Shown piece by piece: positions 7,066 through 15,952 of a DNA stretch of 64,000 nucleotides. The stretch covers positions 344,625-408,624 of the forward strand of contig NZ_JASGBH010000002.1 in assembly GCF_030053395.1 (NCBI RefSeq), read 5' to 3'. How positions within the stretch are numbered: position 1 is the stretch's first letter; the number at the start of each line of letters is the position of its first letter. The translations under genes and the position numbers were made by a program. Below the pieces are notes generated by a model that worked only from the letters and a program-made list of their open reading frames with translations, was not told the origin of the DNA and made no database searches. This DNA comes from Limnohabitans lacus. GTDB taxonomy: Bacteria; Pseudomonadota; Gammaproteobacteria; Burkholderiales; Burkholderiaceae_C.

Positions 7066-10000
7066 TCAGCTTGTCTTGAGTGAGTCCCACAGGGCTTTTG
7101 CCGCCAACCTGTTGCGCTCTTTCACGTGGCCAAAACCTTTGATGTTTTCGGCCACTTGCGCCACCTTCACTGCGTGTGCATGTGTGTCTGCGCTCAATGA
7201 GGCCAGCACATGTTCCACGTGCTGCATGTATTCACTGACCAAGGCGCGTTCATCTTGGCGCTCGCGTGTGTAGCCAAACACATCGAAGGGGGTGCCGCGC
7301 AAGCCCTTGAGCTTGGCCAAGGCTTTGAAGGCCATCAGCACCACGGGACCCAACTTCTGTTTGACCAGTTCGCCTTTGGCATTGCGCTTGGCCAGCAGCG
7401 GTGGTGCCAAGTGGTAATGCACTTTGAAGTCGCCTTCAAAACTGTCTTTTATGCGTTCAAGAAATTGTGTTTGCGTGTGCAGACGGGCCACTTCGTATTC
7501 GTCTTTGTAGGCCATCAATTTGTAGAGTTGACGCGCCACAGTCTCACTCAGCAAAGTTTTGCCCAAGGGGGCTTCTGCGGCTTTGACCCGATCGACGAAG
7601 CGGGCATAGCGCTGAGCGTAAGCCGTATCTTGGTAATCGCTCAGTCGAGCGATGCGGTTTTTCACCAGATCATCGAGACTTTCGCGTTTTTTGAACTGAA
7701 TGGTTTGTGCAGGTTGGATTTTTTGCATCAACACATCCAGGTGGTGCGCTGCGTGCCGACCCCACTCAAAGGCGGTCAGGTTGTTTTGCACGGCCACCTC
7801 GTTCAGTTCGATGGCACGCACCAAAGATTCACGGTGCATCGGGATCCAACCCTTTTGCCACGCAAAGCCCAAGATCATCGGGTTCACATAAATCGTGTCA
7901 CCCATCAGCTGTTTGGCCAAGGCATCGGCATCGAAAGCGCTGACCCCAGCCGTGCCGACTTGGCGGCTGATTTCGGCCAGACATTGCTCAGACGGATTTT
8001 GCCAATTGCCGTTCTTCACAAACGCTGCCGTGGGGGTGCTGCTGCTGTTGAGCGCCACATGTGTGCGCCCTTCGCGCATGCGCAGCAAGGTTTCTTTGGA
8101 AGCGGTCACGATCGGATCGCATCCCAAAATCACATCGGCTGCCGCCATGCTCACGCGGGTCGTGCGGATGTCGTTTTGGTGATTGGCCACCAAGATGTGG
8201 CTCCAGGTGGCACCGCCTTTTTGGGCCAGACCGGCTGCGTCTTGCGTGACGATGCCTTTGCCTTCGATGTGTGCGGCCATGCCCAGCAATTGACCGATGG
8301 TGATGACGCCTGTGCCACCCACGCCGGCCACCACGGTGCCCCAGGGGTGGGTGGTGTCGGGCAGCATGGGTTCGGGCAATGCGCCCAATTCTGCGGGCGA
8401 CAGTGCGGGGCCAGTTTTGCCGGACTTCTTCTTGAATTGACCGCCTTCCACTGTGACAAAACTGGGGCAAAAGCCCTTGAGGCAGCTGGTGTCCTTGTTG
8501 CAAGTGCTTTGGTTGATGGTGCGCTTGCGGCCGAGTTCGGTTTCCAGAGGCTCCACCGACAGGCAGTTCGATTGCACACCGCAGTCACCACAACCTTCGC
8601 AGACTTCTTCATTGATCATGACCCGAACCGCAGGATCGACCATGGTGCCGCGCTTGCGGCGGCGACGCTTTTCGGTGGCACAGGTTTGGTCGTAAATGAT
8701 GACGGTGGTGCCTTGGATCTCGCGCATCTCGCGCTGGATGCGGTCCAGCTCATCGCGGTGGAAGACGCGCACACCCTCGGCCAAAGCCACACCGTCGTAT
8801 TTGAAGGGCTCATCGGTGACGACCACGATGCGTTGAGCCCCTTCGGCCTTCATGCTCATGGCAATTTGAACCACGCTGTGGCCCTCGGGGCGCTCGCCCA
8901 CTTGCTGCCCACCGGTCATGGCCACGGCATCGTTGTAGAGGATTTTGTAGGTGATGTTCACACCTGAGGCCACGCTTTGGCGAACCGCCAAGATGCCGCT
9001 GTGGAAGTAAGTGCCATCGCCGATGTTGGCAAAGATGTGCTGGTCGGTGCAAAACGGTTGTTGGCCGCTCCATGGCACCCCTTCGCCACCCATTTGGGTA
9101 AAGCCCGTGGTGCTGCGGTCCATCCACAAGCTCATGAAGTGACAGCCAATGCCCGCCATCGCGCGTGAGCCTTCAGGCACTTTGGTGGAGGTGTTGTGGG
9201 GGCATCCCGAGCAAAACCAAGGTTGGCGCTCGGTGGCGGCGCCGAGCAGTTGGACTTCCATCGCGCTTTCTTTGGCGTCCAAAATGGCCAGATGGGCGTT
9301 GATCTGAGCCGTTGTGTCGTTATCAATGCCCAATTTTTTCAGCCGCTTGGCGATGGCTCGGGCAATGATGGCGGGTGTCAAATCGGCGTTGGCGCGCAAG
9401 AGTTTGCGCTCGCTGGGGTTGGGGTTGGACCATTCACCACCCGAGAGGTCGCCGTCGCCTTCGTCGAATTTGCCCAAGATGTTGGGCCGCACATCGTCGC
9501 GCCAGTTGTAGAGCTCTTCTTTGAGTTGGTATTCGATGACTTGGCGTTTTTCTTCGACCACCAAGATCTCGCGCAGACCGGTGGCAAATTCGCGGGTGGT
9601 TTGGGCCTCCAGTGGCCACACCACGTTGACCTTGTGCAAACGGATGCCCAACTGTCGGCATCGGTCGTCATCCAGCCCCAAATCCAACAAGGCTTGTCGG
9701 GTGTCGTTGTAGGCTTTGCCGCTGGCGATCAGGCCAAAACGGTCGTTGGCCCCCTCGATCACGTTGTGGTTGAGGCGGTTGGCGCGGATGTAGGCCAGTG
9801 CGGCGTACCACTTGTAATCGAACAAGCGAGCTTCTTGTTCCAGCGCGGTGTCTGGCCAGCGGATGTGCACGCCACCTGGTGGCATGACGAATTCGGGCAG
9901 CACGATCTGCACGCGCTCGGGGTCGATGTGGGCGGTGGCGCTGGATTCCACAATCTCTTGGATGGTTTTCATGCCCGACCAGATGCCTGCAAAGCGGCTC

Positions 10001-10602
10001 AGGGCCAGCGCATGCAGGCCTTGGTCGAGGATGTCCTGCACGCTGGCCGGGAAAAACACCGGCAGGCCGCAGGCTTTGAAGATGTGGTCGCTTTGGTGCG
10101 CTGCGGTGGAGCTCTTGGCTACGTGGTCGTCACCAGCCACTGCCAACACGCCGCCCCAGGGCGTGGTGCCTGCCATGTTGGCGTGTTTGAAGACGTCTGA
10201 GCAGCGGTCAACCCCCGGGCCTTTGCCGTACCAGATGCCAAACACGCCATCGAACTTGTTGGTGCCGGGGGGCGCAAAGCCCAATTGCTGTGTGCCCCAC
10301 AAAGCGGTGGCGGCCAGTTCTTCGTTCACGCCGGGTTGGAAGACGATGTTTTGGGCTTTCAGGTGGTCTTTGGCTTTCCACAGCGACTGGTCATAGCTGC
10401 CCAATGGCGAGCCACGGTAGCCACTGATGAAACCGGCGGTGTTTTTGCCTTGCAAGGCGTCGCGTTGGCGCTGCAGCATGGGCAGCTTGACCAGGGCCTG
10501 TACCCCGCTCATGAAGGCCCGTCCGACATCGAGGCTGTACTTGTCGTCCAGCGTCACCGTCTCCAGCGCTTGGCGGATTGAATCGGGTAATGGTGCGTTC
10601 AT
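7066..10602 (-). CDS. Fused indolepyruvate:ferredoxin oxidoreductase (IorA-IorB type)
   Basis: An 1178-residue thiamine pyrophosphate enzyme that oxidatively decarboxylates aryl- (and possibly branched-chain) 2-oxoacids to acyl-CoA with ferredoxin. The N-terminal pyruvate-oxidoreductase-like half contains SGYRGSPLGSYD. The TPP region has GCPHNTSTKVPEG and GDGTYFHSG. An iron-sulfur module follows with CEGCGDCGVQSNC and a second Cys cluster (CNKDTSCLKGFC). The gamma-type domain starts at AGVGGTGVITIG. The ATG at 10600-10602 is chosen because the family begins about there and the upstream open frame is antisense to the divergent regulator. It is divergent from the AsnC/Lrp gene, its likely regulator. 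Confidence 0.93.
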   Translation of the reverse strand: MNAPLPDSIRQALETVTLDDKYSLDVGRAFMSGVQALVKLPMLQRQRDALQGKNTAGFISGYRGSPLGSYDQSLWKAKDHLKAQNIVFQPGVNEELAATALWGTQQLGFAPPGTNKFDGVFGIWYGKGPGVDRCSDVFKHANMAGTTPWGGVLAVAGDDHVAKSSTAAHQSDHIFKACGLPVFFPASVQDILDQGLHALALSRFAGIWSGMKTIQEIVESSATAHIDPERVQIVLPEFVMPPGGVHIRWPDTALEQEARLFDYKWYAALAYIRANRLNHNVIEGANDRFGLIASGKAYNDTRQALLDLGLDDDRCRQLGIRLHKVNVVWPLEAQTTREFATGLREILVVEEKRQVIEYQLKEELYNWRDDVRPNILGKFDEGDGDLSGGEWSNPNPSERKLLRANADLTPAIIARAIAKRLKKLGIDNDTTAQINAHLAILDAKESAMEVQLLGAATERQPWFCSGCPHNTSTKVPEGSRAMAGIGCHFMSLWMDRSTTGFTQMGGEGVPWSGQQPFCTDQHIFANIGDGTYFHSGILAVRQSVASGVNITYKILYNDAVAMTGGQQVGERPEGHSVVQIAMSMKAEGAQRIVVVTDEPFKYDGVALAEGVRVFHRDELDRIQREMREIQGTTVIIYDQTCATEKRRRRKRGTMVDPAVRVMINEEVCEGCGDCGVQSNCLSVEPLETELGRKRTINQSTCNKDTSCLKGFCPSFVTVEGGQFKKKSGKTGPALSPAELGALPEPMLPDTTHPWGTVVAGVGGTGVITIGQLLGMAAHIEGKGIVTQDAAGLAQKGGATWSHILVANHQNDIRTTRVSMAAADVILGCDPIVTASKETLLRMREGRTHVALNSSSTPTAAFVKNGNWQNPSEQCLAEISRQVGTAGVSAFDADALAKQLMGDTIYVNPMILGFAWQKGWIPMHRESLVRAIELNEVAVQNNLTAFEWGRHAAHHLDVLMQKIQPAQTIQFKKRESLDDLVKNRIARLSDYQDTAYAQRYARFVDRVKAAEAPLGKTLLSETVARQLYKLMAYKDEYEVARLHTQTQFLERIKDSFEGDFKVHYHLAPPLLAKRNAKGELVKQKLGPVVLMAFKALAKLKGLRGTPFDVFGYTRERQDERALVSEYMQHVEHVLASLSADTHAHAVKVAQVAENIKGFGHVKERNRLAAKALWDSLKTS

Positions 10603-10722
10603 GGGGCGCGTCCTGCAAATGAAGTTCAAAGTCAGTGTAGTGCGCACCCGCCGACAGGTGCTTGCTTTATGCGACAGGATTTCCCCTATGATTTGAAAGA
10701 ATCTTGCGCAATAATCGTTTTT

Positions 10723-11190
10723 ATGGAAACGATGGATAAATTTGACTGGGCGATCTTGAATGAACTGCAAAAAGACGGCCGCTTGACGAATGCCGAATTG
10801 GCGCAACGTGTGGGCTTGTCGGCAGCGCCTTGCTGGCGGCGGGTCAGGGCCTTGGAAGAGTCGGGCGTGATCAAGGGTTACCGTGCCGAGATCGACCGCC
10901 ACAAGGTGGGCCTGGATGTGTTCGCCTTTGTTCGGTTGGATGCCGAGCGCAACCGGGGCGATGTGACCCGCCAATTGGAAGAAGCCATCCTCAAGATCCC
11001 GGAGGTCATTTCTTGCCATTACATCAGCGGCACCGGCACTTTTGAATTGCAGGTGGTCAGCAAGGACCTCAACACCTTCAGCCAGTTTGCCCGCGATGTG
11101 CTGATCAACCTGCCCAATGTGAAAGACCTGCACACCAGCTTTTCATTGGGCGAGGTCAAGGCTGTGGGCGCTTTGCCCCTGAAGTCTTAG
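10723..11190 (+). CDS. Lrp/AsnC family transcriptional regulator
   Basis: A 155-residue regulator. The N-terminal helix-turn-helix ([29 protein letters not shown], about residues 4-32) is followed by a RAM ligand-binding domain with the [20 protein letters not shown] segment. It is divergent from the indolepyruvate oxidoreductase gene across 120 bp. That gap contains a TTGCGCAA palindrome at 10704-10711, near the likely promoter. The arrangement suggests control of 2-oxoacid catabolism in response to an amino acid; the effector is unknown. Start at ATG 10723, directly before the HTH domain. Confidence 0.9.
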   Translation: METMDKFDWAILNELQKDGRLTNAELAQRVGLSAAPCWRRVRALEESGVIKGYRAEIDRHKVGLDVFAFVRLDAERNRGDVTRQLEEAILKIPEVISCHYISGTGTFELQVVSKDLNTFSQFARDVLINLPNVKDLHTSFSLGEVKAVGALPLKS

Positions 11191-11308
11191 GGCGTGGATC
11201 CTTCTGGGGTGTGCCTGTAAAATCAGCAGATTCAGCCGACCCCGTGGCAGGGCGGCCCACGGCGCAGGCGGCGCCCAATTCATTGGCCTTTTCAAGAGGC
11301 GGACACTC

Positions 11309-13276
11309 ATGCTTTACCCACAAGAATTCGACGTGATCGTGGTCGGCGGCGGCCATGCCGGTACCGAAGCCGCACTGGCGGCGGCCCGCATGGGCAGCAA
11401 GACGCTCTTGCTGAGCCACAACATCGAGACCCTGGGGCAGATGAGCTGCAACCCCAGTATTGGCGGCATCGGCAAGGGGCACTTGGTCAAAGAGGTCGAT
11501 GCATTGGGCGGCGCCATGGCGCTGGCCACGGACGAGGGTGGTATCCAGTTCCGCATCCTCAACAGCTCCAAAGGCCCGGCCGTGCGTGCCACCCGTGCGC
11601 AGGCCGATCGCATCCTCTACAAAGCCGCTATCCGCCGCATGCTGGAGAACCAGCCGAATCTGTGGCTGTTTCAGCAAGCCGTGGATGACCTGATGGTTGA
11701 GGGCGACCGTGTGGTGGGTGCCGTCACACAAGTCGGTATCCGCTTCCGTTCGCGCACCGTGGTCTTGACGGCTGGCACCTTCTTGGACGGCAAGATCCAT
11801 GTGGGCTTGCAAAACTATTCGGCCGGCCGGGCAGGGGACCCGCCTGCGGTCAGTTTGTCGGCCCGTTTGAAAGAACTGAAGTTGCCGCAAGGGCGCTTGA
11901 AGACCGGGACACCGCCGCGCCTGGATGGCCGCACCATCGACTTTTCCAGGTGCTCGGAGCAACCGGGCGATGGCATGCCCGGCGGCATGAACCCCGATGG
12001 TGGCGTGCCGGTGTTCAGCTTCATGGGCAAAGCCGCCATGCACCCCGAACAAATGCCTTGCTGGATCACCCACACCAATGAGCGCACGCACGAGATCATC
12101 CGATCTGGCTTTGACCGCAGCCCCATGTTCACCGGCAAGATCGAGGGCGTGGGGCCACGCTATTGCCCCAGCGTGGAAGACAAAATCAACCGTTTTGCCG
12201 ACAAAGACAGCCACCAGATTTTTCTGGAGCCCGAGGGCCTGACGACGCACGAGTATTACCCCAACGGCATCTCGACCAGCTTGCCTTTTGACATCCAGTA
12301 CGACCTGGTGCGCTCGATGAAGGGTTTGGAAAACTGCCACATCTTGCGTCCCGGTTACGCCATCGAATACGACTACTTTGACCCGCGCGAACTCAAAAGC
12401 AGTTTCGAGACCAAGCAGATCCACGGCTTGTTTTTTGCAGGCCAGATCAATGGCACCACGGGGTACGAAGAGGCGGCAGCCCAGGGCTTGTTCGCCGGCA
12501 TCAACGCCGCCTTGCAGTGCCGTGGCGAAGCGGCATGGACACCCAGCCGCGACCAAGCTTACTTGGGCGTGTTGGTGGACGACCTCATCACCAAGGGCGT
12601 GACCGAGCCCTACCGCATGTTCACCAGCCGCGCCGAGTTCCGTCTGCAACTGCGTGAAGACAATGCCGACATGCGCTTGACCGAAGTGGGTCGCCAGATG
12701 GGCTTGGTGGACGATGCGCGTTGGGATGCCTTCAGCCGCAAGCGCGATGCTGTTTCACGTGAAACAGAGCGCCTCAAAGCTTCTTGGGTGAACCCCCGCA
12801 ACCTGCCTGTCGAAGAATCGGTGCGAGTGTTGGGCAAAGCCATCGACCACGAATACAACCTGTTTGACCTGCTGCGTCGCCCGAATGTGTCCTATCAAGC
12901 CCTGATGGACATGGATGGCGGCAAACATGCCAGCGCTGATGTTTCACGTGAAACGCTGGGTGATTTGAGCGAGTCGGTCATTGAGCAGGTTGAGATCGCG
13001 GCCAAGTATTCGGGCTACATCGATCGCCAAAAGGGCGAGGTGGAGCGTGCCGCTTATTACGAAAACCTGCGTCTGCCGGAAAGCTTGGATTACATGCAGG
13101 TCTCTGCCTTGTCCATCGAGGCACGGCAAAAACTGGCCAAGCACCGCCCCGAGACACTGGGTCAGGCTTCCCGCATCTCGGGCATCACCCCGGCGTCGGT
13201 CTCTTTGTTGCTGATTCACCTGAAGAAGGGTGGCTTCAAAGGCTTCTTGTCGCAGGCAGAGGATCAAGTGGCATGA
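11309..13276 (+). CDS. mnmG: tRNA 5-carboxymethylaminomethyluridine modification enzyme MnmG (GidA)
   Basis: A 655-residue FAD protein which, with MnmE, modifies the wobble uridine (U34) of certain tRNAs. The N-terminal dinucleotide-binding motif is [19 protein letters not shown] (from residue 12). GAP-type signature regions follow: [16 protein letters not shown], the catalytic-loop [16 protein letters not shown], and the C-terminal helical domain ending near [11 protein letters not shown]. The coding sequence carries two parS sites at 12751 and 12940, both read as Val-Ser-Arg-Glu-Thr. The stop overlaps the rsmG start (ATGA). Confidence 0.98.
   Translation: MLYPQEFDVIVVGGGHAGTEAALAAARMGSKTLLLSHNIETLGQMSCNPSIGGIGKGHLVKEVDALGGAMALATDEGGIQFRILNSSKGPAVRATRAQADRILYKAAIRRMLENQPNLWLFQQAVDDLMVEGDRVVGAVTQVGIRFRSRTVVLTAGTFLDGKIHVGLQNYSAGRAGDPPAVSLSARLKELKLPQGRLKTGTPPRLDGRTIDFSRCSEQPGDGMPGGMNPDGGVPVFSFMGKAAMHPEQMPCWITHTNERTHEIIRSGFDRSPMFTGKIEGVGPRYCPSVEDKINRFADKDSHQIFLEPEGLTTHEYYPNGISTSLPFDIQYDLVRSMKGLENCHILRPGYAIEYDYFDPRELKSSFETKQIHGLFFAGQINGTTGYEEAAAQGLFAGINAALQCRGEAAWTPSRDQAYLGVLVDDLITKGVTEPYRMFTSRAEFRLQLREDNADMRLTEVGRQMGLVDDARWDAFSRKRDAVSRETERLKASWVNPRNLPVEESVRVLGKAIDHEYNLFDLLRRPNVSYQALMDMDGGKHASADVSRETLGDLSESVIEQVEIAAKYSGYIDRQKGEVERAAYYENLRLPESLDYMQVSALSIEARQKLAKHRPETLGQASRISGITPASVSLLLIHLKKGGFKGFLSQAEDQVA
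12751..12766. promoter_or_regulatory. parS: parS site 1 (perfect, inside mnmG)
   Basis: TGTTTCACGTGAAACA, a 16/16 match to the bacterial chromosomal parS palindrome bound by ParB, whose gene begins 3.2 kb downstream. It is read within mnmG as part of A-V-S-R-E-T. Confidence 0.95.
12940..12955. promoter_or_regulatory. parS: parS site 2 (15/16, inside mnmG)
   Basis: TGTTTCACGTGAAACG differs from consensus only at the last base. It lies 189 bp from site 1 in the same reading frame of mnmG and again encodes V-S-R-E-T. Confidence 0.92.
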
Positions 13277-13917
13277 TGGATTTGGCGGCAGGCTTGCGTG
13301 AGGGCGTTCAGGCCTTGGGTTTGGACTTGTCGGCTGATAAGCAGCGGCAACTGTTGGACTACATGGGCTTGATCCAAAAATGGAACAAGGTCTACAACCT
13401 GACGGCTTTGCGAGATCCGGCGGACATGCTCAGCCACCATTTGCTCGACAGCTTGACGGCCATTGCACCTTTGGCCAGGCACACGCAGTGCAGGCCGGTG
13501 CGCGTGTTGGATGTGGGCTCGGGCGGCGGTCTACCCGGCGTGGTCTTGGCGATATGCATGCCCGAGCTGGAGGTGCGTTGCGTCGACACCGTGGCCAAAA
13601 AGGCGGCCTTTGTCCAGCAGGTGGCCGTGAGCCTCAAGCTGGCCAACTTGCGCGGCATTCACGCGCGGGTGGAGTCCTTGACCGAGCCCTTCGATGTGAT
13701 TTGCTCCCGTGCCTTTGCCTCACTGCCTGACTTTGTGACCTGGTCTCGTTCTGCCTTGGCCGAGGATGGCGTGTGGATGGCCATGAAGGGCAAACACCCC
13801 CAAGAAGAAATCGATGCGCTGCCTGCGGGCGTGAAAGTGTTTCACGTGGAACCTTTGACCGTGCCTGGCCTGGATGTGGAGCGGTGCATGGTATGGATGA
13901 GGCCAGATGCGGCGTAA
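13273..13917 (+). CDS. rsmG: 16S rRNA (guanine527-N7)-methyltransferase RsmG (GidB)
   Basis: A 214-residue SAM-dependent methyltransferase for G527 of 16S rRNA. The SAM motif [17 protein letters not shown] is near residue 79. The upstream [14 protein letters not shown] and SHHLLDSL signatures are clear, as are SRAFASL and [10 protein letters not shown] in the catalytic region. It is translationally coupled to mnmG by an ATGA overlap. A degenerate parS (13838) lies inside the gene and a perfect one (13927) just after it. Confidence 0.97.
   Translation: MMDLAAGLREGVQALGLDLSADKQRQLLDYMGLIQKWNKVYNLTALRDPADMLSHHLLDSLTAIAPLARHTQCRPVRVLDVGSGGGLPGVVLAICMPELEVRCVDTVAKKAAFVQQVAVSLKLANLRGIHARVESLTEPFDVICSRAFASLPDFVTWSRSALAEDGVWMAMKGKHPQEEIDALPAGVKVFHVEPLTVPGLDVERCMVWMRPDAA
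13838..13853. promoter_or_regulatory. parS: parS site 3 (14/16, inside rsmG)
   Basis: TGTTTCACGTGGAACC keeps the full left arm and core with two mismatches at positions 12 and 16. It is read in rsmG as V-F-H-V-E-P, a different frame from the two sites in mnmG, so the match is not due to a shared peptide. Confidence 0.75.
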
Positions 13918-13926
13918 TTGAAAGCG

Positions 13927-13942
13927 TGTTTCACGTGAAACA
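13927..13942. promoter_or_regulatory. parS: parS site 4 (perfect, intergenic)
   Basis: TGTTTCACGTGAAACA, a 16/16 match placed 10 bp after the rsmG stop and about 700 bp upstream of parA. Confidence 0.95.
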
Positions 13943-14007
13943 CAATGCGCCGTGGATCCTAGAGAACGCATCACGTACACTCGTCACATCCCCCTGAAAG
14001 TGCAGAC

Positions 14008-14622
14008 ATGTTTGGAATCTCGGATTACGGCGCATTTGCTGCAGCGTTTATCCTTCTTTTGTTCTTGCCTGGCCCTGGCAACTTGGCCTTGATCAGCTCG
14101 GCCAGCAGGGGGGGGTTATCGGGTGGTTTGGCCTCTGTTTTGGGCCTGCTTTTGGGTGATCAGATTTTGTTGTGGCTCACGGTGGCTGGTGTGGCTGCCA
14201 TGCTCAAAACAAACCTACCCTTGTTCATGGTTTTGCAGTGGTTGGGTGCAGCTTACTTGGCTTGGTTGGGCTACAAGATGGTTGTGGCCAAGCCCGGCGA
14301 AGGCCCACATATTCAGATCACGCCAGGGCACTACTTCAAGGAAACCATGTTCATCACCTTGCTCAACCCCAAGGCGATCATGTTTTACTTTGCATTTTTC
14401 CCCCAATTTATTGACCCGGTAAATCACCAGGGTTGGGTCACTTTTGCTGTGATGGCCATGACGATTGCCGTTCTGGGTTTTGTTTATTGTTTTGGTGTGG
14501 TCTTGATCACCCACTATATGGCAGAACGTATTCGGGCCAATCCCAAATTTTCGGGTTTTCTGCAAAAGCTGGCAGGTTTTTGCCTGATCGGTTTTGGCCT
14601 CAAGATGGCCTTGTCCAAATAA
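14008..14622 (+). CDS. LysE/RhtB family amino-acid exporter
   Basis: A 204-residue inner-membrane protein with about six transmembrane helices. It has the LysE-family N-terminus (FILLLFLPGPGNLALISSASRGG) and the loop ETMFITLLNPKAIMFYFAFFPQFI, both typical of RhtB-type exporters. It probably exports an amino acid or derivative; the substrate is unknown. It sits between rsmG and parA in the same direction, 18 bp upstream of the parA start, so it may belong to the segregation operon by transcription only. Confidence 0.92.
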   Translation: MFGISDYGAFAAAFILLLFLPGPGNLALISSASRGGLSGGLASVLGLLLGDQILLWLTVAGVAAMLKTNLPLFMVLQWLGAAYLAWLGYKMVVAKPGEGPHIQITPGHYFKETMFITLLNPKAIMFYFAFFPQFIDPVNHQGWVTFAVMAMTIAVLGFVYCFGVVLITHYMAERIRANPKFSGFLQKLAGFCLIGFGLKMALSK

Positions 14623-14640
14623 TCACCAGAGTCAGCACCA

Positions 14641-15411
14641 ATGGCCAAAATCTTCTGCATTGCCAACCAAAAAGGCGGCGTCGGCAAAACCACCACCACC
14701 GTCAACCTGGCCGCTGGCCTGGCCAAAGTGGGGCAGCGCGTGTTGCTGGTGGACCTGGACCCTCAAGGCAACGCCACCATGGGCTCGGGCATCGACAAGC
14801 GCAGTGTCGAACTCAGCGTTTACGACGTGCTTTTGGAGTCGGCCTCTATCAAGGAGGCCGCTGTGAAAGCCGACAAGTGCGGTTACGACGTGCTCAGCGC
14901 CAACCGCGAACTGGCGGGTGCCGAGGTGGAGTTGGTGGATTTGGAACACCGCGACCAGCGCCTCAAAATGGCCTTGGCTGCGGTCGAAGGCGACTACGAC
15001 TTTGTGTTGATCGATTGCCCACCATCCCTGTCTATGCTGACCCTCAACGGCTTGTGTTCGGCCCATGGCGTCATCGTGCCCATGCAGTGCGAGTATTTCG
15101 CGCTCGAAGGCCTGACGGATCTGGTCAACACCATCAAACAGGTGCACGCCAACCTCAACAAGGACCTCAAGATCATCGGCTTGCTGCGGGTCATGTTCGA
15201 TCCGCGCATCACCTTGCAGCAACAAGTCAGCGACCAGCTCAAGGCCCACTTTGGTGACAAGGTGTTCAATGCTGTCATTCCGCGCAATGTGCGTTTGGCA
15301 GAAGCGCCCAGCTATGGCTTGCCCGGCGTGGTGTTTGATGCATCGGCCAAGGGCAGCCAAGCCTATGTGGAGTTTGCCCGTGAGCTGGTGCTTCGGGCGC
15401 CCACCCTTTGA
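14641..15411 (+). CDS. parA: Chromosome-partitioning ATPase ParA (Soj)
   Basis: A 256-residue deviant Walker ATPase. NQKGGVGKTTT at residues 9-19 carries the signature Lys11 and catalytic Lys16. VDLDPQGNATMGSG and IDCPPSLSMLTLN are the other nucleotide-binding motifs. It drives segregation of the ParB-parS complex. The short N-terminus with no extra DNA-binding domain is the chromosomal (type Ib-like) form. Downstream, a hydrolase gene (3-bp gap) separates it from parB. Confidence 0.97.
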   Translation: MAKIFCIANQKGGVGKTTTTVNLAAGLAKVGQRVLLVDLDPQGNATMGSGIDKRSVELSVYDVLLESASIKEAAVKADKCGYDVLSANRELAGAEVELVDLEHRDQRLKMALAAVEGDYDFVLIDCPPSLSMLTLNGLCSAHGVIVPMQCEYFALEGLTDLVNTIKQVHANLNKDLKIIGLLRVMFDPRITLQQQVSDQLKAHFGDKVFNAVIPRNVRLAEAPSYGLPGVVFDASAKGSQAYVEFARELVLRAPTL

Positions 15412-15413
15412 GC

Positions 15414-15950
15414 ATGAGTGCCACCGTTTTGATCTTGCCGGGCTGGCAGGGCAGTGGCCCTGAGCATTGGCAAATGCTGTGGGCTCAGCGTCATGGTCAT
15501 GCCGTGGTTGCGCAAAACGATTGGCAAAGGCCCCGTCGTGGAGACTGGCTGGCACGATTGGACGAAGTCGTCATCGATACGCCCGGCCCGCTGGTGTTGG
15601 CCGCCCACAGTCTGGGGTGCATTCAGGTGGCGGTTTGGGCGACTGTGTCGCGGCACACGGCGCGCGTCAGGGGTGCTTTGCTGGTGGCTCCTGGCGATGT
15701 CGAAACGCCGGAGCTGAAAGAGCAGTTGCCTGGCTGGCAGCCCATCGTGCGCCAGCCTTTGCCTTTTCAAAGCATTGTCGTGGGCAGTCAGAACGACCCT
15801 TTTTGCCGCGTTGAACGTGCCCAAGCTTTGGCGCAAGACTGGGGCGCCCAATGGGTGGATCTGGGCATGGCCGGGCACATCAACGCTGAATCATCGCTGG
15901 GCGATTGGCCAGAGGGCCACACGCTTTTGCAAACACTCATGAAGGAATGA
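15414..15950 (+). CDS. RBBP9/YdeN-type alpha/beta hydrolase between parA and parB
   Basis: A 178-residue small serine hydrolase of the RBBP9/YdeN family. The N-terminus ILPGWQGSGPEHWQ is typical. The nucleophile elbow is AAHSLGC (Ser in HSL), the acid lies in VGSQNDPFC, and the His in MAGHINAESSLG. Substrate unknown; the human homologue is a serine hydrolase. It lies 2 bp after parA and 2 bp before parB, so the three are one translational unit. The ATG at 15414 is preferred to a TTG overlapping the parA stop. Confidence 0.9.
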   Translation: MSATVLILPGWQGSGPEHWQMLWAQRHGHAVVAQNDWQRPRRGDWLARLDEVVIDTPGPLVLAAHSLGCIQVAVWATVSRHTARVRGALLVAPGDVETPELKEQLPGWQPIVRQPLPFQSIVVGSQNDPFCRVERAQALAQDWGAQWVDLGMAGHINAESSLGDWPEGHTLLQTLMKE

Positions 15951-15952
15951 CC

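Noticed and set aside
7118..7133. TTTCACGTG near the end of the oxidoreductase gene resembling parS
   Set aside because: About 11 of 16; the right arm does not match.
7210..8967. 585-codon plus-strand open frame
   Set aside because: Antisense to the fused oxidoreductase gene. The sense strand shows full TPP and Fe-S motifs; the antisense product is His/Gln-rich and matches no family, as expected for a shadow frame in GC-rich DNA.
11156..12649. 497-codon minus-strand open frame
   Set aside because: Antisense to mnmG with clear FAD and catalytic motifs.
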